From a virus: a stretch of DNA of 64,000 bases. The notes beneath the pieces are model-generated. The model saw only the letters and a program-made list of their open reading frames with translations, searched no databases and was not told the origin of the DNA. This document shows, piece by piece, positions 26,484 through 34,563 of the stretch. Each line of letters starts with the position of its first letter. Position 1 is the stretch's first letter. The stretch spans positions 24,417-88,416 of the IMG/VR virus record IMGVR_UViG_3300020442_002635. One strand, 5' to 3'. Both the position numbers and the translations under genes were made by a program.

Positions 26484-27642
26484 CTGGGACTTTAAAAATC
26501 ATGTTTTGGTATGATAGAGACCCTCCACCCCTTGATATTTCTTTGCCAAAGGGACTAATAGTGCTCCATTGAGTTCCTGGAATTTGAACTGGTGATGACC
26601 TAGCAGGGAAAGCTGAATCAAGAGCAGTCCCCCATTTCCAAAGTGTCCCATCAGTTTTAACTCCAAAAGTGTGGTATCTACCATTACCACCTACCTGAGC
26701 CCAACTTGTTCCTGGAATTTGTTTTGGTGATGAATAATTTATTCCGTGGTTATTGTGACCCAACTCGCCATTATCATTATTACCCCATGACCATAATGTT
26801 CCATCAGTTTGAGTAGCATAACCTCTGAGATAAGAACCACCCAGTTTATCCCATGATCCTGGAAGTTGAACGGGACTGCCGTTTGATCCAGTAGCACTAT
26901 TAAGACCTAATCTTCCACCTACTCTATTTCCCCATACCCATAGGGTTCCATCAGTTTTCTTTGCCATTGCAGCTTCGCCAACGGTTTCTACTTGAGTGGT
27001 CCAATATGTTCCTGGTATTTGAATTGGTGATGAATGTTGAACACCCCCACCATTTCCACCTAGCTGATTGGAGCCGCCGGCACCCCATGCCCACAATGTT
27101 CCATCAGTCTTGGTTGCTAACATTGCATTCAAATTGCCATGTACTGATCTCCAATCTGTTCCTGGAATTTGTTTTGGCGATGAATAATTTACTCTATCAT
27201 TAACACCACACTCACCATTAGAATTATATCCCCACGTCCATAATGTTCCATCAGTTTTAAGGGCAGCTCCTCCATATTGGTGGGCAGTTACAGCTGTCCA
27301 ATTTGTTCCTGGAACTTGAGTTGGTGATGAACGAGGTATTACATCATTTATGGGTATTTCTCCAGAGGAGGCTGAAGTATATCCCCATGACCATAATGTT
27401 CCATCACTTTTTACACCATGAGTATTAAGATAACCTGTAGAAATATCTACCCAAGTTCCTGGCATTTGTACTGGTGATGAACGAGGTGCTCTATCATTTA
27501 TACCCAAATCGCCATAGGCATTATACCCCCATACCCACATTTGATAAGGACCATTCTGGTCAACATATGTCCAATACCCAGCATTATCTTTATGGTAGGC
27601 GTCGTTTAAAAGCCAAACACCACTTGTTTCAGAGGAAATCAT
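26479..27642 (-). CDS. RCC1 seven-blade propeller protein, short N-terminus
   Basis: 387 residues. N-terminus MISSETSGVWLLNDAY then GPYQMWVWG belongs to the short class shared with the 20318 and 28396 products. Seven blades are present, with blade-closing motifs from RSSPVQMPGTWV to RSSPVQIPGTQW; one blade reads NGSPVQLPGSW, a variant of the usual Ser-Ser-Pro. The leader has a clear Shine-Dalgarno (GAGGG, 7 bases before ATG), unlike the six tandem RCC1 genes. Borders the second modification operon directly. Confidence 0.75.
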   Translation of the reverse strand: MISSETSGVWLLNDAYHKDNAGYWTYVDQNGPYQMWVWGYNAYGDLGINDRAPRSSPVQMPGTWVDISTGYLNTHGVKSDGTLWSWGYTSASSGEIPINDVIPRSSPTQVPGTNWTAVTAHQYGGAALKTDGTLWTWGYNSNGECGVNDRVNYSSPKQIPGTDWRSVHGNLNAMLATKTDGTLWAWGAGGSNQLGGNGGGVQHSSPIQIPGTYWTTQVETVGEAAMAKKTDGTLWVWGNRVGGRLGLNSATGSNGSPVQLPGSWDKLGGSYLRGYATQTDGTLWSWGNNDNGELGHNNHGINYSSPKQIPGTSWAQVGGNGRYHTFGVKTDGTLWKWGTALDSAFPARSSPVQIPGTQWSTISPFGKEISRGGGSLSYQNMIFKVPV

Positions 27643-27652
27643 TTATTTACCC

Positions 27653-28354
27653 TCAGTCTAGATGTTCCCAGCGAATAGAAAGTGAAGGATCATAGTGTCC
27701 TACGATAACATCTCTATCATCAACACCAACACCAACACCACTTTCTTCTGTACCAATCTTTTCTGGTTTGGTGATTTCTGTCCAACTAGCTAATGCATTG
27801 GCAAGACTAGAATCATCGAATGACAGACCTTCAAGTCTATCAGTGATTTTACCACGCAAACCAGCAATCTTTGCTTCAGTTGTTCTGAATGCTTCGTGAT
27901 TGGTTACAATCTTGGTTGCCATTGCAAGTGTTGTCAACCCTCTTGCAGTTGCTTCTGTTGCAACAATACCAGCATCAGCACTATTATCTGCAACATATGC
28001 CTTTGCTAGGTCATACTTATAAACGCCGGCAATAGTAGCAGTATCTCCATACTTACTAAATTGAGAACTACGAATTCCTTTCTCTTGCTCATATGCAAGA
28101 TTGGTTCTACCCAATTTTAATGCATTAAATCCATCTTTAATAACTGCAATATATGCTGCCTCGGTGATTTCAAAGATGTAATTATCATCATCAGCTGCTG
28201 CAGAATCATCAGCAGTTGCATATGTCAAACCATCAAATTCAAAGATGTTAGCAAGACCAGCTAGATTTGGATTAGTTGGACCTTCTACTGGTTTTTCAAT
28301 TTCGACGGATTTTCCAGTCGAAGCATCGACCTTGTAAAACTTAAAGAACTTCAT
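27653..28354 (-). CDS. Conserved-type phage protein, unknown function
   Basis: 233 residues. N-terminus MKFFKFYKVDASTGKSVEIE, an acidic Ala/Asp patch (DDSAAADDDNYIF), then a largely helical Ala-rich centre and an acidic C-terminus ending SLSIRWEHLD. No enzyme motif is visible. It lies between two RCC1 genes and has two late promoter motifs upstream, so it is probably a virion protein or a fibre assembly factor made late. I do not recognise a family. Confidence 0.55.
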   Translation of the reverse strand: MKFFKFYKVDASTGKSVEIEKPVEGPTNPNLAGLANIFEFDGLTYATADDSAAADDDNYIFEITEAAYIAVIKDGFNALKLGRTNLAYEQEKGIRSSQFSKYGDTATIAGVYKYDLAKAYVADNSADAGIVATEATARGLTTLAMATKIVTNHEAFRTTEAKIAGLRGKITDRLEGLSFDDSSLANALASWTEITKPEKIGTEESGVGVGVDDRDVIVGHYDPSLSIRWEHLD

Positions 28355-28375
28355 TGTTATTCCCGTGTTTATGAG

Positions 28376-28399
28376 TATTTATAAGTTATTAGTATTTAT
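28376..28399 (-). promoter_or_regulatory. Paired late promoter motifs for the 27653-28354 gene
   Basis: Two minus-strand motifs 17 bases apart: TATAAATACTC at 28383-28376 (exact consensus) and CATAAATAC at 28399-28393, the latter overlapping the end of the RCC1 gene. Confidence 0.65.
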
Positions 28400-29535
28400 G
28401 AAGATTTTAAATAAATGTAATTACTTTGTCTTCCCATAGGTTTCGCGACCCATCCTGCTCCCGTAACTTGAATTGGTGCAGAACGTTGCACTTCATCACC
28501 ATTAAGCAGCTGCCCATCAGAATTAGCACCCCACGCCCACAGTGTTCCATCAGTTTTTGTACAAAAACTGCTATATATACTCATTTCTACATCAGAACTC
28601 CATTGTGTTCCTGGAAGTTGAGTTGGTGATGACCTGTTTTGATTATGACCAAGACCCAATTGACCTTGACCACCCTCTCCCCATGCATAAAGGGTTCCAT
28701 CAGTTTTGGTTGCCAAGAGTCCAGAGTAACTTCCACTAGAAACATGACTCCATTGTGTTCCTGGAAGTTGTGTTGGTGATGAACGAGCAGTATTTATAAT
28801 ATTGTGACCTAAGCCTCCATCTCTATCAAATCCCCATGTCCATAATGTTCCATCAGTTTTTATACCTGCTCTATGCCAATAACTTGATGAAATCAAACTC
28901 CATGTTCCTGGAATTTGAACTGGTGATGAACGATTTACTCTATCATTTTGACCCAAATATCCATCAGTATTTTTGCCCCATGCCCATGCTGTTCCGTCAG
29001 TTTTTATTGCCATTACAGTATTAGCACCACCTGCTACACCATAAGACCACTGTGTTCCTGGAATTTGAGTTGGTGATGAACGATCTACTTTATCATTTTG
29101 ACCTAATGCACCTTGACTATTACCTCCCCACATCCATAATGTTCCATCACTTTTGACTGCACCATTTGTTGAATAACCAGCATGAATAAAATTACTCCAC
29201 TGAGTTCCTGGAACTTGTTTTGGTGATGAATAAGGCACTGTATCATTATGACCAAGGTAAGTTGGTTCAGTATTAAAACCCCATGTCCACAAGGTTCCAT
29301 CAGTCTTTATACCTTTATTTGCCGTCGAACCCCCAGCAGCATTTAACCACTGTGTTCCTGGAACTTGAATTGGTGATGAACGATCTACTTTATCATTTTG
29401 ACCTAATTGGCCATTAGTATTTGCTCCAAGGAGATATAATTGAAAAGGACCTCCAGCCCCTCCACTATATGACCAATTACCTGCTAGATATTCGTCCCTT
29501 ACGTCTTGTAAGTCCCATACACCTTTTTGTGTCAT
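28396..29535 (-). CDS. RCC1 seven-blade propeller protein, short N-terminus
   Basis: 379 residues. MTQKGVWDLQDVRDEYL then GPFQLYLLG is the same short N-terminal class as 20318 and 26479. Seven blades; the last closes with RSAPIQVTGAGW, a degenerate form of the usual motif. A strong Shine-Dalgarno (AGGAGGAT) precedes the ATG, and it lies 16 bases after the tail-fibre gene at 29552-30472, so it is probably the end of the tail-fibre transcript. Inferred adhesin. Confidence 0.75.
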   Translation of the reverse strand: MTQKGVWDLQDVRDEYLAGNWSYSGGAGGPFQLYLLGANTNGQLGQNDKVDRSSPIQVPGTQWLNAAGGSTANKGIKTDGTLWTWGFNTEPTYLGHNDTVPYSSPKQVPGTQWSNFIHAGYSTNGAVKSDGTLWMWGGNSQGALGQNDKVDRSSPTQIPGTQWSYGVAGGANTVMAIKTDGTAWAWGKNTDGYLGQNDRVNRSSPVQIPGTWSLISSSYWHRAGIKTDGTLWTWGFDRDGGLGHNIINTARSSPTQLPGTQWSHVSSGSYSGLLATKTDGTLYAWGEGGQGQLGLGHNQNRSSPTQLPGTQWSSDVEMSIYSSFCTKTDGTLWAWGANSDGQLLNGDEVQRSAPIQVTGAGWVAKPMGRQSNYIYLKSS

Positions 29536-29551
29536 GATTCTATCCTCCTAA

Positions 29552-30472
29552 TCAGGCAGTTTTTGCAGATAGAATTGCTTCTAATCTATCAGCTGCGTTT
29601 GCTTGTACCCTAACTTTATATCCACTTGGCAAGAACTTAGGTTGCTCAAGAATTTCAACAGTTGCATCAGCAGGAATTACCATCTCATATACAAAATATC
29701 CAACGATGGTATCACTTGAATCAGTCCATACAACAGTTGCTTTTACATCATTAGTTCCATCATCATTGGCAAGAAGAATACCTTGAAGAACAGTATCAGC
29801 AGCTGCTGTATACAAGTCAGTGTAAGTTGTTGCAGCAGTAATATCAGTACCAACACCAATGAATGCAGAACTTCCAGTTTGTGGTTCTAGTGAGATTGTT
29901 GCATGAAGATCACCAGTTGCACTTGCCTGAAGTTGTAGCGTTTCTCCAGTATTCAGAACCTTTGGTTGCTTCAGCATTTCAACTGAAGATCCTGCAGGAA
30001 CTGGTACTGTATGTGCAATGGAATATGCTCCTGCATACATTTGACCACTAATATCTGCACTAGATGATCCATCAATATTAGTAATATGAACTGAATGCAC
30101 AACAACAGCATCAGTTGCAGTATATGCAGTAGCCATGGAAGTGGTTACAGGATATCCAATAGCACTTGAAATGCCAGTATTGAACTGTCCTGATCCTCCA
30201 CCACCTCCACCACCTCCTCCAGAGATGCTGATATCAACAGTAGTTCCAGTTACTGCAAAGGTATGTCCTGAACCAACAAAGTTGAGTGTTGTTAAAGGAC
30301 CTGATGTAATTGAAGTTCCTGCAGAACTGATACCAAGATTAAATCCACCAGTTGCTGTAATGATACCAGCACTAGTAATATTACATCCAGTCAAATCCAA
30401 ATTGTCGGATGCTGCTAGCTCCTGAATCTGGTTTGCAGAACTATTAAAGATTAAAGGGAAGCGGTTTGCCAT
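29552..30472 (-). CDS. Tail-fibre-like structural protein with poly-Gly linker
   Basis: 306 residues. N-terminal fibre motifs (NLDLTGCNITSAGIITATGG) are followed by a beta segment and a run of nine or more glycines (about 30192-30220). The C-terminal two thirds contain two related beta domains ('VLNTGETLQLQASATGDL' versus 'PSGYKVRVQANAADRLEA'), so an internal duplication. Poly-Gly probably acts as a flexible hinge. Likely part of the tail or fibre; no enzymatic motif. Confidence 0.6.
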   Translation of the reverse strand: MANRFPLIFNSSANQIQELAASDNLDLTGCNITSAGIITATGGFNLGISSAGTSITSGPLTTLNFVGSGHTFAVTGTTVDISISGGGGGGGGGSGQFNTGISSAIGYPVTTSMATAYTATDAVVVHSVHITNIDGSSSADISGQMYAGAYSIAHTVPVPAGSSVEMLKQPKVLNTGETLQLQASATGDLHATISLEPQTGSSAFIGVGTDITAATTYTDLYTAAADTVLQGILLANDDGTNDVKATVVWTDSSDTIVGYFVYEMVIPADATVEILEQPKFLPSGYKVRVQANAADRLEAILSAKTA

Positions 30473-30495
30473 TGTTTTTTACCTTATGAATTTAT

Positions 30496-31854
30496 TTAGA
30501 AACTAGCGGTTCCAACACCGGAACGAAGAGATATTGTAAGACCTGTACCAACGATACTCAATACCACAGCACCTGTATCTCTAGTTGCAATTGTAAGAGA
30601 TTTATTTGCTGGTTGGTTTGGTGCAGCATCGACCCATACTGATGTCGATCCTACTCCTACTGTTGGTTCATCATAATAGATGAATGTTCTTCCTAGATCT
30701 ACACTGAACCAAAGGTCTCCATTGTTAGGAGAAGTGGGAGAATCAGTACTGATGCTAACTCTTGCACCACCACCTGAGCCAGATCCACCATTACTTGGTG
30801 AGGCATCGACCCATTGTGCATCTGTTCCATATCCAACGGTGTTTTCATCATAATAGATGAACGTTCTTGCATAATCAGGACTATACCAAAGATCACCAGA
30901 ACTTGGTGAAGAGGGTGCTGCTGTGCTAATGCTGATAGAACCACTTCCACCACCACCAGTTATATGAAGAGTTCCAATTCCAGAGGAAATAGTGACAGTT
31001 GAAATTCCTGCTCCTCTAAAGTCAAGAATTGTTGCTCCTGCACCAATAAATCCACCTGCAGTTTGAAGTCCTACACCTGCTGCTGGCAATCCCTCAAGTG
31101 CAGATCCATCTCCAACAAATGCTGCTGCTGTTACAACTCCTGCAACATAGACATCATTACCAAATGTAGAGAATCCTGCAAGTGTAGAAAGACCAGTTAC
31201 ATTTAAACTGGTAAGATTATCTGCAGATAAATTAGTTACTTCAAGTGTGGTAATCGTTCCACTTGTACCAGTAATATTGGTGATTGTACCACTTGTAGAT
31301 TCAAGTGTGGTAATAGTTCCACTTGTACCAGTAATATTAGTGATTGTACCACTAGTACCAGTAATATTATCAGATGTTAGATTATTAATAGTACCATCAG
31401 TCGATTGCAATGTGGCAATCGTACCAATACCACTAACGTCTAAATCTAAGGCTACAATATCGTCAAAGAAAAGATCATCTGCGTTAATGTCGCCGCTAAT
31501 CCTTACGTCACCATAAACATAAAGTGCTGTTTGTCCTGTGCTTACAGGAGAACGAACTTCCAGTAAATATCCTGGCAAATTCGTTCCAACACCAACAGAA
31601 CCACCTACACCTAGAGCGGTGAAAGTGGTTCCACTTAATCCAACTTTTAAATCTTTTGTTACTTCTACATCATCAGCAAAAGTAGAGATTCCAGAAGAAT
31701 AGACGTATGTTACGCCAATTCCACCAGAAACATCAAGAGTTCTTGAAGGTATTGTAGATCCAATACCAACATTTTTTGTAGAGGCATCTGCTAGGATGAG
31801 GTTTTCATTAACCTCAAACCCATTCTTTACTATAAAATTTTTATTTACCCCCAT
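30496..31854 (-). CDS. Tail fibre protein with TSGTIT repeats
   Basis: 452 residues. N-terminus MGVNKNFIVKNGFEVNENL is a typical cyanophage fibre start. GIG-type repeats (TKNVGIGSTIPSRTLDVSGG) follow. Around 165-215 there are tandem TGTSGTITNI/TTLEST repeats, probably a triple beta-helix. The C-terminus has two copies of a module reading SGDLWYSPDYARTFIYYDE and NGDLWFSVDLGRTFIYYDE. A double late promoter lies upstream. Structural role is well supported; the attachment site is not known. Confidence 0.7.
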   Translation of the reverse strand: MGVNKNFIVKNGFEVNENLILADASTKNVGIGSTIPSRTLDVSGGIGVTYVYSSGISTFADDVEVTKDLKVGLSGTTFTALGVGGSVGVGTNLPGYLLEVRSPVSTGQTALYVYGDVRISGDINADDLFFDDIVALDLDVSGIGTIATLQSTDGTINNLTSDNITGTSGTITNITGTSGTITTLESTSGTITNITGTSGTITTLEVTNLSADNLTSLNVTGLSTLAGFSTFGNDVYVAGVVTAAAFVGDGSALEGLPAAGVGLQTAGGFIGAGATILDFRGAGISTVTISSGIGTLHITGGGGSGSISISTAAPSSPSSGDLWYSPDYARTFIYYDENTVGYGTDAQWVDASPSNGGSGSGGGARVSISTDSPTSPNNGDLWFSVDLGRTFIYYDEPTVGVGSTSVWVDAAPNQPANKSLTIATRDTGAVVLSIVGTGLTISLRSGVGTASF

Positions 31855-31882
31855 GGGTTCACTATCCCCCGTGTGTTTCTTC

Positions 31883-31898
31883 TATTTATCTATTTATA
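31883..31898 (-). promoter_or_regulatory. Paired late promoter motifs for the 30496-31854 fibre gene
   Basis: Minus-strand TATAAATAGATAAATAG contains an exact TATAAATA (31898-31891) and a second ATAAATA (31889-31883), 29 bases upstream of the ATG. Confidence 0.65.
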
Positions 31899-34563
31899 GA
31901 ATCCCTTCGACACTAAAATTCCTAACATAAGTATTAAATCCACTACCTCTATTAAACCAAATTCTCCATTGAGAGGAATTAATTTTTTGAATCGCCCCAA
32001 CACTCATATTAGAATCAAATTGACCACCACCAGCTGTCCATCCAGCAAAATTAGTAATATTCAATGAACTATAATTATTATTCACTCTAATTAAATAATG
32101 CTTTGCATTTAAATTTCCTGCTGCACCAGACCATCCATTAGGAGCTCCTGGACTTTGTGGATCAACATCTAGAAGAGCATCACCAAAAGTTATTGATGTA
32201 GTTCTTCCTCCACCAAAGAAATGAGTGGCAGATCCAGTTCTAATTGGATTGAATGTCTTAAATACAAGTCTTGCTGTATCTAATTCGCTACCACCAACAA
32301 CAGATGTTAAAACAGTTACATCATCTGAATGATATCCCGATCCACCTCCTCCAGCACCTTGAGGTCCGATACCACCTTGCCCACCAGTTGCTCCAAATCC
32401 ACCATCTGCAGTACTAGTTAATGTAAGTCCACTAAATGAAAGATCAAATCTTCTAGCATATGTTGCTTGTTGTCCTGGCCCTTGACTATTCGTCATGCTA
32501 TAAGCAATCCTAAATCTTCTAGAATCTATGCTTTCTGGATAACCCGCTGCAGCTGTGATTGAATTATCTGCTGCAGCATTTCCACTTCCCCTAATCCTTG
32601 AATTCACCGACGTTTGTCTCAATTGTACATTATTGGCCTCGACCTCAACAACATATCCAATAAGACCTACTGCATTTCCTTCAGCACTAGTCGCTCCATC
32701 ATTATATCTTTGAACACTAATCGGTATTCCAGTATCATTAACAATATCTATTGTTCCTTTAGTATCCGTAACCTCAATTGTTCCAGATACTTGTGTGGGA
32801 CTTCCGCTAGATCTTGATCCAGCACCTGCATTAGCACGATATCCACCTGTTCCTGTTTTATATCCTCTGTCAACATGAGTATTACTATTATTCACTATTG
32901 TTCCATCAGCATGACGGAACTGAACTTGTCCCATATTTTCAGATGGAGAAAATCCTTGTTGAGCCCAATAACTGCCAATAGGATATTCATTTACTCTTCC
33001 CCCATCTGGAGCAGAAGCTCTTGGTTCAATGTCCTGAGGTTGATTGGTACTTGATCCTGAAATACCATTTTGACCTAATTGCCCTGGAGGAATATATTGT
33101 CCACCCAGACCTCTAGCACTTGAAATTGCATTAAATCCAGATGCATCAGATCCAGCATCAGACACACCACCACCATGTCCCCCATTACCAAGGTTTCCAT
33201 CAAAAGTTCCAGCAGAACCGTTGCCACCAGATCCAACTACTGCAATAAGTTTGTTTTGTTTATATAGAAAGAACTGACCAATAGATTTTCCTGAAATTGC
33301 ATATTCTACAAATTGTTCTGCAGTAAATCTAATTACAGAATACCCTCCTTTTCCTGGAGTCCCTCCATTAGGTTGTCCACGAGGACCAAACATCTCAAGT
33401 TCTACATTTAAATCCTTGTCTGGAGAATAGAATACAATATTTTGAAAGTCTATATTTCTATCAATTGTATAAAATGGTCCTGAACCTGATGTATCTTCCA
33501 AATCAACAGTTTCAAGTGTGGCCTGAGTTCCATTGTTTCTTGGATAATATTCAAAGTTTAAGAAATTTTTATCTGCAGAATCAACAACCTCAAGTTCTAC
33601 AGCATTAGTTGTAATAGGAGAATTATGTGCTCTTGGGTGGGTTATCTGACATCGCAAATCATATGTATTAATTTGTCCAGAAGTAATAGTTAAATTTCTT
33701 GTCTTTGCCCCACTAACAGTAACAGTTTGACCACTTAAACCTATACTAGGATCTTGCTGTAGTCCTTCTGATGGAAAATAATAATTAGTTGCGTATGTAG
33801 ATGCCGTTGTGAGTGCAGTGCATTCGAGATTGATTAGAGAAGAAGAAGATTGATTTTGAAGAAAAACATGTAAATATTTTCCTATTGCATTTCTATTTCT
33901 AAAAGTTCCTAAGAAACTACCATTTTTATAAAAATTAACTGCACCAGAGTCAGTATTAACAACAACTCCTATAATATCACCTACAAAATATTCAAAAGAA
34001 GCCAATGACTGTCCTGCACCAGGAAAACTTTTAGTGTCTGTACGTTCACCAAAACCATAAGGTTGAGCAAACCAAGGAGCCATTCTCACTCCTATATCAC
34101 CATTCCATTTTTGATATGCTCCATTGGTAGTAATATTACTAGTTCCACCGTCCCAATGTTCTGGATCCAAAACACCAAACCATCCAACACCCCCTGCTAG
34201 AGATTGGGAACCACTTACTTCAAATTCTGCAAAGTAGTTTTCAATCTGATCAGGAACACTAAATCTAACAGAATTTCCAAGTCCGCCACCCAATACAGAG
34301 GTTCCTGAAGCAATTGCAGTTTTTGTTCCTACTGTACCTGCACCACAATTATTATTACATGACCTATATCCAGCTCCCAGTGAATCAACAACAGGTGAAA
34401 AGAAAAAACTACCAATATCAGATTTAGTAGGTATTGAAGCTCCATCTACTAAGTCAACACCAGAAACCTGCCATTGATATCCAATTTGTTTATCTGATCC
34501 ATCTGAAATCGCTGCTTCTGTTGTAAATATCGCAGCATTGCCTTGGGTTACGATTCTTGCCAT
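31894..34563 (-). CDS. Tail-fibre protein with SPRY-like and glycine-rich domains
   Basis: 889 residues. An Ig-like domain starts near residue 10 (KQIGYQWQVSGVDLVDGAS) and resumes near 285 (SGAKTRNLTITSGQ to NAVELEVVDS). Between the halves lies a SPRY/concanavalin-like domain (YFAEFEVSG, GVGWFGVLDPEHW, GDIIGVVVNTDSGAVNFYKN, GKYLHVFLQ). Residues ~370-780 are glycine-rich with a VELEMFGPRG start, as in phage Gly-rich adhesin domains. ATG overlaps the upstream gene's stop (TAATG). SPRY domains bind proteins or peptides, and Gly-rich domains are known host-range determinants. Inferred as receptor binding. Confidence 0.65.
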   Translation of the reverse strand: MARIVTQGNAAIFTTEAAISDGSDKQIGYQWQVSGVDLVDGASIPTKSDIGSFFFSPVVDSLGAGYRSCNNNCGAGTVGTKTAIASGTSVLGGGLGNSVRFSVPDQIENYFAEFEVSGSQSLAGGVGWFGVLDPEHWDGGTSNITTNGAYQKWNGDIGVRMAPWFAQPYGFGERTDTKSFPGAGQSLASFEYFVGDIIGVVVNTDSGAVNFYKNGSFLGTFRNRNAIGKYLHVFLQNQSSSSLINLECTALTTASTYATNYYFPSEGLQQDPSIGLSGQTVTVSGAKTRNLTITSGQINTYDLRCQITHPRAHNSPITTNAVELEVVDSADKNFLNFEYYPRNNGTQATLETVDLEDTSGSGPFYTIDRNIDFQNIVFYSPDKDLNVELEMFGPRGQPNGGTPGKGGYSVIRFTAEQFVEYAISGKSIGQFFLYKQNKLIAVVGSGGNGSAGTFDGNLGNGGHGGGVSDAGSDASGFNAISSARGLGGQYIPPGQLGQNGISGSSTNQPQDIEPRASAPDGGRVNEYPIGSYWAQQGFSPSENMGQVQFRHADGTIVNNSNTHVDRGYKTGTGGYRANAGAGSRSSGSPTQVSGTIEVTDTKGTIDIVNDTGIPISVQRYNDGATSAEGNAVGLIGYVVEVEANNVQLRQTSVNSRIRGSGNAAADNSITAAAGYPESIDSRRFRIAYSMTNSQGPGQQATYARRFDLSFSGLTLTSTADGGFGATGGQGGIGPQGAGGGGSGYHSDDVTVLTSVVGGSELDTARLVFKTFNPIRTGSATHFFGGGRTTSITFGDALLDVDPQSPGAPNGWSGAAGNLNAKHYLIRVNNNYSSLNITNFAGWTAGGGQFDSNMSVGAIQKINSSQWRIWFNRGSGFNTYVRNFSVEGIL

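Noticed and set aside
554-29535. RCC1 proteins as eukaryote-like chromatin or Ran-GEF factors
   Set aside because: They are fused to phage fibre domains, are in the late tail region, and have no nuclear or Ran-binding context.
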